Below are positions 51,126 through 57,731 of a stretch of 64,000 nucleotides of DNA, piece after piece. Numbering within the stretch: the stretch's first letter is position 1; each line of letters starts with the position of its first letter. Under the pieces are notes generated by a model. The model did no database searches, was not told the DNA's origin, and was given only the letters and a program-made list of their open reading frames with translations. The position numbers were made by a program, and so were the translations under genes. Source of the DNA: CAZFLM01 sp964519955 (GTDB taxonomy: Bacteria > Armatimonadota > Chthonomonadetes > Chthonomonadales > CAJBBX01); assembly GCA_964519955.1 (NCBI GenBank), contig CAZFLM010000031.1, positions 1 to 64,000 of the forward strand, given 5' to 3'.

Positions 51126-52163
51126 ATGACTCTCGGCGAGCGCAAGAGCAAGATACTGGGAGCCATCGTAGAGGGGTACGTCGAATCGGGTGAGCCGATC
51201 GGGTCCGGTTGGTTGGCCGCGCACTTCGACTTCGGCTGCAAGCCGGCGACGCTCCGCAACGAGATGGCTGATCTCTCCGAGCACGGCTACCTCGTCCAGC
51301 CTCACACTTCGGCCGGACGGGTCCCGTCGCATCGGGGCTATCGATACTACGTGGATGAGGTCATGCCCGCGCCGCTGCCGGGCGAGGGCGACGAGTCCGC
51401 CGCCCTGGCGCAGTACCGGCGCGACGAGTTCGAGGTCGAGGACTTCATCCAGCAGTCGTGCCGCCTGTTGGCCGACATGACGCAGTGCGCCGGGGTGGCG
51501 TCGCCACCCGCCCGCAGCGCCGCGAGCCTGCATCGCCTGTTCGTGACGCCGGCGAGCGACCGGCACGCGCTGGTGGTGGTCCTGCTCTCCACCGGCCATG
51601 TCGAGCACCGGCTGCTGGAGGTGGAGGACGGCGCCGACGCCCGCGCGCTGCAGCGCGCATCGAACTACCTGAGCGCGGTCCTCTCCGGCCTGGATCTGGT
51701 GGAGCTTGCGGGGCACTCCCTCGGCGACCTGCCGTCCGAGATGCAGCCGTACAACGGACTGGTGGCTCGCGTGTTCCGTGCCGTCGTGGACGTTGCGCGC
51801 TCCCTCTCTGAGAACCGGGTGTTCCTCGAAGGCGCCGCCAACATCCTGCGCCAGCGCGAGTTCCAGAGCGTGTTGCGGCTGGAGCAGTTGCTGCTGGCCC
51901 TCGAGGAGCGGAGCGCGCTCTTCGACGTGTTCAGCGCCGCCCTGCAGAACGACGGCGTGACGGTGCTCATCGGCGTGGACAACGCGCCCGAGGCGATGCG
52001 GGACTGCAGCGTCATCGCGTCGCCGTACTGGATCGGGGACCGCTACTGCGGCTTCATCGGCGTGCTGGGCCCGACCCGGATGCACTACAACCGCAACATG
52101 ACGTACGTGGGGCAGATGGCGCGGTCGCTGTCCTACGTGCTCACACTGGCCAGCCTTTCTTAG
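51126..52163 (+). CDS. hrcA: Heat-inducible transcription repressor HrcA
   Basis: HrcA binds CIRCE operators to repress chaperone genes. The 345-residue length is standard. The N-terminal winged helix has ERKSKILGAIVEGYVESGEP, SATLRNEMADL-like text (KPATLRNEMADLSEHGYLVQ) and HTSAGRVPSHRGYRYYVDEV. The GAF-like C-terminal half ends GVLGPTRMHYNRNMTYVGQM. GGAG lies 6 bases before ATG 51126; GTG 51114 is a less likely start. It is followed by grpE, as in many phyla. Confidence 0.96.
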   Translation: MTLGERKSKILGAIVEGYVESGEPIGSGWLAAHFDFGCKPATLRNEMADLSEHGYLVQPHTSAGRVPSHRGYRYYVDEVMPAPLPGEGDESAALAQYRRDEFEVEDFIQQSCRLLADMTQCAGVASPPARSAASLHRLFVTPASDRHALVVVLLSTGHVEHRLLEVEDGADARALQRASNYLSAVLSGLDLVELAGHSLGDLPSEMQPYNGLVARVFRAVVDVARSLSENRVFLEGAANILRQREFQSVLRLEQLLLALEERSALFDVFSAALQNDGVTVLIGVDNAPEAMRDCSVIASPYWIGDRYCGFIGVLGPTRMHYNRNMTYVGQMARSLSYVLTLASLS

Positions 52164-52267
52164 CCCCGTCTCGTACCTCGGTCGGGCAGCGCGCCGCTCG
52201 CGGCACTCCTGCCCAGGCCGCTGACGTGCGGACGCGATCGATAGGACACGGAGGACGTCGGAGAGTC

Positions 52268-52903
52268 ATGACACGCAGGTCCAGCCACGAGCAGCCGGAG
52301 CAGGGCGCGGAGACGCAGGCAGCCGCCGCAGGCATCGCCGAGGAGAACGCGGCCGAGACGGTCGCCGCAGCAGACGGTCAGGCCGCCGCGCCGGAGCAGA
52401 CCCTGGAATCCGCCGAAGAGGCCGTCAGCGCCGACATCGCGGCCATGCAGGACCAGCTCCGCGAGCTGAGCAACCAGGTCGACGCGGCGCGGGACCAGTA
52501 CCTGCGCACGCTGGCCGACTTCCAGAACTTCCGGCGCCGCACCGAGGAGCAAAAGGGTGAGCTGGTGCGCTTCGCCAACCGCGAGTTGGTGGCGCAGTTC
52601 CTGCCCATCCTGGACAACTTCGAGCGCGCCATGAACTCGGCCGCCAAGTCGCAGAACTACGAGGCGCTCATGGGCGGCGTCTCGCTCACCTACCGCCAGC
52701 TCCAGGAGTTCCTCCAGAAGAACGGCGTCAACCCCATCGAGGCGCTCGGCGCGGAGTTCGACCCGAACCTGCACGAGGCCGTCATGCGCGTGGAGGATGG
52801 AGAGCACCCGGAGAACACGGTCGTCGAGGAGCTGCAGCGCGGCTACACGATGCACGACCGCGTGGTCCGCCCCTCCATGGTGAAGGTGGCGCGCTCCTCA
52901 TGA
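52268..52903 (+). CDS. grpE: Nucleotide exchange factor GrpE
   Basis: This DnaK co-chaperone stimulates ADP release. It has 211 residues, with an Ala/Glu-rich disordered N-terminus (1-55) and a long coiled helix (QDQLRELSNQVDAARDQYLR, LADFQNFRRRTEEQKGEL). The C-terminal beta-wing has NPIEALGAEFDPNLHEAVMR and EELQRGYTMHDRVVRPSMVK, the family signature. ATG 52268 is preceded by GGAGGA and GGAGAG. The stop overlaps glmM as ATGA. dnaK does not follow, unlike the common order. Confidence 0.96.
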   Translation: MTRRSSHEQPEQGAETQAAAAGIAEENAAETVAAADGQAAAPEQTLESAEEAVSADIAAMQDQLRELSNQVDAARDQYLRTLADFQNFRRRTEEQKGELVRFANRELVAQFLPILDNFERAMNSAAKSQNYEALMGGVSLTYRQLQEFLQKNGVNPIEALGAEFDPNLHEAVMRVEDGEHPENTVVEELQRGYTMHDRVVRPSMVKVARSS

Positions 52904-54252
52904 CGGGCCCGGAGCCGCGCTTCGGGACGGACGGCGTACGCGGCGTCGCCAATCAGGACCTGACGCCGCTGGTGGCTCTCAAGCTGGGCACGGCTGCCGG
53001 GCATGTGCTGCGCCGGTCGGCGACCAGGCCCCACGTGGTCGTCGGCCGCGATACGCGCGTGTCGGGCGACCTGCTGGAAGCCGCGCTGACCGCCGGCCTC
53101 GCCTCCACGGGCTGCGACGTGACGCTCCTCGGCGTCCTCCCCACGCCGGGCGTCTCCCACATCACCGTTGCCGCGGGCGCCGCGGCGGGCGTCGTCATCT
53201 CCGCGTCGCACAACCCCTTCTGCGACAATGGCATCAAGTTCTTCGGCGCGGACGGGCGCAAGCTCGGCGACGCGGACGAGGACGAGATCGAGGCGCTGCT
53301 GCCGCAGTGGGACCGCCTGCCGAAGCCGACTGGCGCCGACCTCGGGCACATCCGCTGGTCGCGCGACCTGGTGCCGGGCTACGTGCAGTCGGTGAAAGCG
53401 AGCGCCCGGCGTCCGCTGGCGGGCCTGACGCTCGTGCTGGACTGCGCCAATGGCGCAACCTCCGAGCTGGCGCCCGCGCTGTTCGCCGACCTCGGCGCGG
53501 CGGTGCACCCCATCCACTGCGAGCCCGACGGCCGCAACATCAACGAGAACTGCGGCAGCACGCGGCCCGCAGACCTGCGCAAGGCGGTTGTGGACCTGCG
53601 CGCGGATGCCGGGCTGGCCTTCGACGGCGATGGCGACCGCGTCATCATGGTCGACGAGTTGGGCCAGATCGTGGATGGCGACCGGATGATGGCCATCTGC
53701 GCGCTGGGCATGAAGCGCGAGGGCGCCCTGCCGGGCGACCTGGTCGTGGCCACCATCATGAGCAACGCCGGGCTGGAGGTCGCGCTAGAGGAGCATGGCA
53801 TCCGCCTCGCGCGCACGGACGTCGGCGACCGCTACGTGGCCGAGGAGATGGAGCGGAGCGGGGCTGCGCTCGGCGGCGAGCAGTCGGGCCATCTGCTGTT
53901 CCCGCGCCTGGCGCCCACCGGCGACGGTATGCTGACGGGCCTGCAGGTGTTGTGCGAGATGCTGGCGACCGGCCGGCCGCTCTCGCGCGTGGAGCCCGCC
54001 ATGCGCAGCTACCCGCAGATCCTGCGGAACGTGCGCGTGCGGGATCGCGAGGGGTGGCGGGACAATGCGGACGTGTGCGCCGCGATCGAGCGCGCCCGCG
54101 GCCGGCTGAGCAAGCCCGAGTGGCTCTCGGTGCGCGCGTCGGGCACGGAGCCGCTCGTACGGGTGATGGCGCAGGATGTCGATGAGGCGGCCGTGAGGGA
54201 CACGGTGGGCGAGCTGTGTACCCTCATCGAGACGCACTACGGGGCGGGGTAG
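52900..54252 (+). CDS. glmM: Phosphoglucosamine mutase
   Basis: GlmM converts glucosamine-6-phosphate to glucosamine-1-phosphate for peptidoglycan and lipid A precursors. The 450 residues include RFGTDGVRGVANQDLTP, the active-site phosphoserine in ISASHNPFCDNGIKFF (Ser103), the Mg site FDGDGDRVIMVDE, GGEQSGHLLF, and the phosphate-binding loop VRASGTEPLVRVM. It overlaps grpE by 4 bases, so cell-wall synthesis is coupled to the chaperone operon. Confidence 0.96.
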   Translation: MTGPEPRFGTDGVRGVANQDLTPLVALKLGTAAGHVLRRSATRPHVVVGRDTRVSGDLLEAALTAGLASTGCDVTLLGVLPTPGVSHITVAAGAAAGVVISASHNPFCDNGIKFFGADGRKLGDADEDEIEALLPQWDRLPKPTGADLGHIRWSRDLVPGYVQSVKASARRPLAGLTLVLDCANGATSELAPALFADLGAAVHPIHCEPDGRNINENCGSTRPADLRKAVVDLRADAGLAFDGDGDRVIMVDELGQIVDGDRMMAICALGMKREGALPGDLVVATIMSNAGLEVALEEHGIRLARTDVGDRYVAEEMERSGAALGGEQSGHLLFPRLAPTGDGMLTGLQVLCEMLATGRPLSRVEPAMRSYPQILRNVRVRDREGWRDNADVCAAIERARGRLSKPEWLSVRASGTEPLVRVMAQDVDEAAVRDTVGELCTLIETHYGAG

Positions 54253-54281
54253 GTTCTCCCAGCGATGGAGGCTTGGTCAAG

Positions 54282-55052
54282 GTGCTGACGTACTCTCTGG
54301 TAGTGATCGCTCTCTGCATGTGTCTGTGCGCAGCCGCCGAGGCCGCGCCGTCTCGCGAGCCGACCAAGGTCGACCTGCGCGGCAACTTCTCCAAATGGGG
54401 CCTGGAGCTGAAGGGGCAGGCGCCGCGCGGCACGTGCTCGGTATTCGCCGTGACGGCCGCCATCGAGTACGCGCTCGCGAAGCACCGCCGCCGCGGCACC
54501 CAGCTCAGCGAGGAGTATCTCAACTGGGCCGCGAACGACGCGCACCCCGGCCGCGACCAGGACGGCGGCTTCTTCCACGAGCTGTGGGCCGGGTTCGAGA
54601 AGGACGGCATCTGCCCGCTGCGCGACATGCCCTACGAGCAGGCCTATCGCTCGGACCGGCGGCCCACGCCCAACGTGATGGAGCGCGCGCAGCCCGCCCT
54701 GCGAGCGGGGCTCAAGCTGCACTGGGTGAAGGACTGGGACGTCACGACCGGCCTCACGCCGGCGCACGTCGCGGAGATGCGCCGGGTGCTCCTCAGCGGA
54801 TACCCCGTCTGTGCGGGGATGCGCTGGCCGAAGTCGGCCTCCTGGACCGACGGCGTCCTCGACATGCGCACGCCCGACGAGGTATTCGACGGCCACAGCA
54901 TCGTCGTCGTCGGTTACGTCGACAAGCCGGGCCACCCGGGCGGCGGCGTCTTCCTGATCCGCAACTCCCAGGACGGCGGCGTCTACCAGGCCATCCCGTA
55001 CGAGTTCGTTATCGCCTACACGAACGACGTCGCGTGGGTGGGAACGAAGTAG
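54282..55052 (+). CDS. Exported papain-like (C1) cysteine peptidase
   Basis: This is a 256-residue exported protein. The signal segment is YSLVVIALCMCLCAAAEA. The papain-like domain has QAPRGTCSVFAVTAAIEYAL with the catalytic Cys52, DGHSIVVVGYVDK with the catalytic His, and FLIRNSQDGGVY with the Asn. There is no propeptide domain of normal length, so activation may differ from papain. GTG 54282 is chosen, with GGAGG 10 bases upstream; a TTG at 54273 is possible. It starts 29 bases after glmM. Confidence 0.85.
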   Translation: MLTYSLVVIALCMCLCAAAEAAPSREPTKVDLRGNFSKWGLELKGQAPRGTCSVFAVTAAIEYALAKHRRRGTQLSEEYLNWAANDAHPGRDQDGGFFHELWAGFEKDGICPLRDMPYEQAYRSDRRPTPNVMERAQPALRAGLKLHWVKDWDVTTGLTPAHVAEMRRVLLSGYPVCAGMRWPKSASWTDGVLDMRTPDEVFDGHSIVVVGYVDKPGHPGGGVFLIRNSQDGGVYQAIPYEFVIAYTNDVAWVGTK

Positions 55053-55154
55053 AGCGGACGGCGTCGAACGTCGAAGGTCGAACGTCGAAGGGCGGAGCGC
55101 GCAATGCCTCCGCCCTTCGCGCACATTCCTGGACGCTGCTTGCGGCGTGCAGCG

Positions 55155-55560
55155 CCGTGGTGGGGCGGGCGTCCCTGCCCGCCAGGTGGCGCTCATTGGA
55201 GGGTCGGCCTCCGTGCCGACCGGGGCCTCGCCGCCCAGCACGCCGCCGTGGNNNNNNNNNNNNNNNNNNNNNNNNNNNNNNNNNNNNNNNNNNNNNNNNN
55301 NNNNNNNNNNNNNNNNNNNNNNNNNNNNNNNNNNNNNNNNNNNNNNNNNNNGAGGGTCGGCCTCCGTGCCGACCGGGGCCTGACCGCCCGGCACACCGCC
55401 GTGGTGAGGCGGGCGTCCCTGCCCGCCAGGTGGCGCCCACTGGAGGGTCGGCCTCCGTGCCGACCGGGGCCTCGCCGCCCAGCACGCCGCCGTGGTGGGG
55501 CGGGCGTCTCTGCCCGCCCAGTACAAGCCGCTGGAGGGTCGGCCTCCGTGCCGACCGAGA
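55155..55560 (+). repeat. Array of alternating A and B hairpin modules, interrupted by gap
   Basis: A modules here have arms GGCGGGC and GCCCGCC with loop GTCCCT (loop GTCTCT in the last). B modules have arms GGTCGGC and GCCGACC with loop CTCCGT. They alternate about every 45-50 bases on both sides of the 100-N gap, within a 530-base interval between two convergent genes. The first 100 bases after the peptidase gene also contain short GTCGAA-type direct repeats (55067-55090). No gene is credible here. Confidence 0.92.
55252..55351. other. Assembly gap (100 N)
   Basis: Exactly 100 unknown bases lie inside the alternating hairpin array, cutting it between an A-type flank and a B module. Confidence 0.99.
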
Positions 55561-55582
55561 CGCGCTCGCCCGGCGACCCGCG

Positions 55583-56620
55583 CTACCCCCGCGGCCTCAG
55601 GTCCGGACCCTCCTCATCGAAGAACGCGTTGGCCCGTTCCTCCGCAACCAGCAGGTGCCCATCCAGGTCCACGTGCTGGAACGCGCCCGTGCCGCAGGCG
55701 AACGCCACCGAGAAACCCACGCCCAGCCGCGTCTCCAACATGCAGCCGATCATCAGGCGTCGCCCCGCGGCCCGCGTCAGCGCAATAATGTCCAGGGCCC
55801 CGGACACGCCCGACTTCATCAGCTTCACGTTGATCCCGTGTACGCCGGTCCGGGTCAGCACCTGGTAGGCCTCCGCGGGCGTGCGCACGGCCTCGTCGGC
55901 GAAGACGGGCACCGCCGACGAGGCCGACACCTCCGCGAGGGCGTCGAGGTCGCGCGCGGGCACCGGCTGCTCCACCACCTCGAGGCGGATGTCGAGGGCC
56001 TGGGTGCGCGCGATCAGGTCGAGGGCCTCGCGCGGCGCGAACGCCTGGTTGGCGTCGATGCGGACCCGAATGCCCGGCGCGGCCGTCGCGATGCGCGCAA
56101 GTTGGCGGATGTCGTCGTCGATGTCCGGGCCCACCTTCACCTTGATCACGTCGAAGCCCTGCGCGACCGCCTCGGCCACACGCTCCTCGACGTCCGCGCC
56201 GATCGAGAGCGTGATGTCGGTGCGCACGGACGCCGCGACCCCGCCGAACCGGTGCCACAACGAACAGCCGGCGAGCTTCGCGCCGAGGTCGTGCAGCGCC
56301 ATCTCGATGCCCGCGCGGGCGGAGTGGCTCGTCGGCAGCGCTTCGGCGAGCTGCTGCGTGAGGGCTCCCAGCCGCAGCGCATCCTGTCCGACCAGCACCG
56401 CGCGCGCCTCGCCGACGGCCGCCAGCACGGTGTCCTGCGTCTCGCCTGTCACGTACTGCACCGGCACTGCCTCGCCGATCCCGACGCGCCCGTCCTCCAG
56501 CGTCACCTCGATGCGCACGGGGCGCGTGACGGTGCGGGGCGCGGCGTCGCGGGCGGTGACGAACGGGTGGCGGAGCGGGACCTCGCGAATGGACGCGCTG
56601 ACGTGGGCGATGGCGGGCAC
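55583..56620 (-). CDS. Dipeptide epimerase (L-Ala-D/L-Glu type, enolase superfamily)
   Basis: This enzyme epimerises dipeptides, typically murein-derived Ala-Glu. The 345-residue length is typical. The capping domain has VPLRHPFVTARD. The barrel has VIKVKVG (KxK, catalytic Lys), RIDANQAF, VEQPV and FADEAV metal ligands, NVKLMKSG with the second catalytic Lys, and FQHVDLDGHLLV with the Asp-x-Asp that binds the peptide amino group. The start is GTG 56620, with AAGGAG 7 bases upstream. It is convergent with the papain-like gene, across hairpin repeats. Together with the D-aminoacylase it suggests murein or peptide salvage. Confidence 0.93.
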   Translation of the reverse strand: MPAIAHVSASIREVPLRHPFVTARDAAPRTVTRPVRIEVTLEDGRVGIGEAVPVQYVTGETQDTVLAAVGEARAVLVGQDALRLGALTQQLAEALPTSHSARAGIEMALHDLGAKLAGCSLWHRFGGVAASVRTDITLSIGADVEERVAEAVAQGFDVIKVKVGPDIDDDIRQLARIATAAPGIRVRIDANQAFAPREALDLIARTQALDIRLEVVEQPVPARDLDALAEVSASSAVPVFADEAVRTPAEAYQVLTRTGVHGINVKLMKSGVSGALDIIALTRAAGRRLMIGCMLETRLGVGFSVAFACGTGAFQHVDLDGHLLVAEERANAFFDEEGPDLRPRG

Positions 56621-56681
56621 GGGGGATCTCCTTCGTGTTGGCGGCGGAGGATCGGCAGCCGCGGGCGAGCGGGCGGCCGAT

Positions 56682-56873
56682 CTACGCGGCGTTGTGCGAC
56701 GGACCGGCAGGCGGCGCGGTAGGGGAGCCGCCGTTCGGCACGACCGGCGCTGGCTCGCGGAAGTGCAGTCCCGCCAGGCCGAACCACGCCGCTCCGATGA
56801 GCAGCGCCGCTGCGGCCAGCAGGGCCAGCGCAATGGCGACCCACTCCCGGGTGCTTCCCGTTGTGCGGCGCAC
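56682..56873 (-). CDS. Tiny single-helix membrane protein next to HMA protein
   Basis: This is a 63-residue protein with a basic N-terminus (RRTTGSTREW), one transmembrane helix (VAIALALLAAAALLIGAAWF) and a Pro-rich tail. GTG 56873 starts 1 base below the HMA stop. There is no recognised family. It may anchor or accompany the small copper-binding protein; because it is short, its reality depends on its packing and the clear helix. Confidence 0.6.
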   Translation of the reverse strand: MRRTTGSTREWVAIALALLAAAALLIGAAWFGLAGLHFREPAPVVPNGGSPTAPPAGPSHNAA

Positions 56874-56874
56874 C

Positions 56875-57093
56875 CTACGGGGCCTCTGGCGCCGGGGGGA
56901 ATCCGATCTGGCTGAGCCGATCCGCAATGGTCTCCGCGGAGACCGCGGCTGCGTCGAACTGCAGGCTGACCCGCTCCGCCTCGACGTCGACGGAGACGTC
57001 CTCAACGCCGGCGAGCTTCCGCAGCGAGCGGACAATGGAGTTGGCGCAGCCCGCGCACTCGATGGCGGGGACGTGCAGAAGCAGAGAGGACAT
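56875..57093 (-). CDS. Heavy-metal-associated (HMA) domain protein, CopZ-like
   Basis: This is a 72-residue single HMA domain, probably a cytosolic Cu(I) chaperone. The metal motif is ECAGCANSIVRSL (Cys-x-x-Cys), followed by GVEDVSVDVEAERVSLQF and ADRLSQIGF. The usual Met before the first Cys is replaced by Glu-Cys context (PAIECAGC), which is a small variation. GGAG lies 8 bases before ATG 57093. A promoter (TTGACA-17-CATAAT) lies at 57128-57156. It could deliver copper to CopA, though copA is 40 kb away. Confidence 0.85.
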   Translation of the reverse strand: MSSLLLHVPAIECAGCANSIVRSLRKLAGVEDVSVDVEAERVSLQFDAAAVSAETIADRLSQIGFPPAPEAP

Positions 57094-57127
57094 CCGGATA
57101 GGCTCCGATCCTAGGGGGCTCGCATTC

Positions 57128-57156
57128 ATTATGCGCTCGCGCAGGCATTCTGTCAA
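57128..57156 (-). promoter_or_regulatory. Promoter for the HMA gene
   Basis: On the minus strand TTGACA (57156-57151) and CATAAT (57133-57128) are 17 bases apart. Confidence 0.65.
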
Positions 57157-57176
57157 TTGGCGTGGCCCGCCGCGGC

Positions 57177-57206
57177 TTGCCAGCGGGCGCGCGCGTGCAG
57201 TACAAT
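57177..57206 (+). promoter_or_regulatory. Promoter for the ArgA-like/permease pair
   Basis: TTGCCA (57177-57182) and TACAAT (57201-57206) are 18 bases apart. This is divergent from the HMA promoter, giving a leader of about 27 bases to ATG 57240. Confidence 0.55.
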
Positions 57207-57239
57207 AGGCACCCCTTGACCGCACGGGGTACCCAAGCT

Positions 57240-57731
57240 ATGACTGCTACCACCGCCAACCGGCCCGAAGCCGCGCCGGGCATCATTCGCCGAGCCGTGA
57301 CGCGCGACGTCCTCGCCGTCCAGCGCCTCGTGCACGAGTACGCCGAGCGCGGCCTCATGCTGCCGCGCAGCCTCAGCCAGCTCTACGAGAACGTCCGCGA
57401 CCTCTTCGTCGCCGAGGAGGACGGCGTCATCGTGGGCAACTGCGCGCTCCACGTGAGCTGGAAGGACCTGGCCGAGATCAAGTCGCTCGCTGTGGCCGAG
57501 GCCTACCAGGGCCGGGGCTACGCGTCGCAGTTGGTGCGCGCGTGCCTTGATGACGCCACGGTGCTCGGCATCGAGCGCGTCTTCGCGCTGACGTACGTCC
57601 CCGAGTTCTTCGAGCGCCTCGGCTTTGTCCGCATCGACAAGGCGCTCCTCCCGCGCAAGGTGTGGACCGAGTGCGTCTACTGCCCGAAGTTCCACGGCTG
57701 CACCGAGGTAGCGGTCATCATCGACCGATGA
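57240..57731 (+). CDS. ArgA-type GNAT acetyltransferase (N-acetylglutamate synthase-like)
   Basis: This 163-residue GNAT enzyme resembles stand-alone bacterial N-acetylglutamate synthases. Signatures are RRAVTRDVLAVQRLVHEYAE, LPRSLSQLYENVRDLFVAEE, IKSLAVAEAYQGRGYASQLV (acetyl-CoA loop) and the end FVRIDKALLPRKVWTECVYC. The Cys-x-x-Cys-like end 'CVYCPKFHGC' is typical of this ArgA subgroup. The start is ATG 57240. The stop overlaps the permease start as ATGA. Confidence 0.87.
   Translation: MTATTANRPEAAPGIIRRAVTRDVLAVQRLVHEYAERGLMLPRSLSQLYENVRDLFVAEEDGVIVGNCALHVSWKDLAEIKSLAVAEAYQGRGYASQLVRACLDDATVLGIERVFALTYVPEFFERLGFVRIDKALLPRKVWTECVYCPKFHGCTEVAVIIDR

Noticed and set aside
51060..51126. CIRCE operator before hrcA
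   Set aside because: No inverted TTAGCACTC-type repeat with a 9-base spacer was found; only a promoter is visible.
54320..56722. Long frames crossing the N gaps
   Set aside because: They depend on unknown bases and repeats and overlap real genes.
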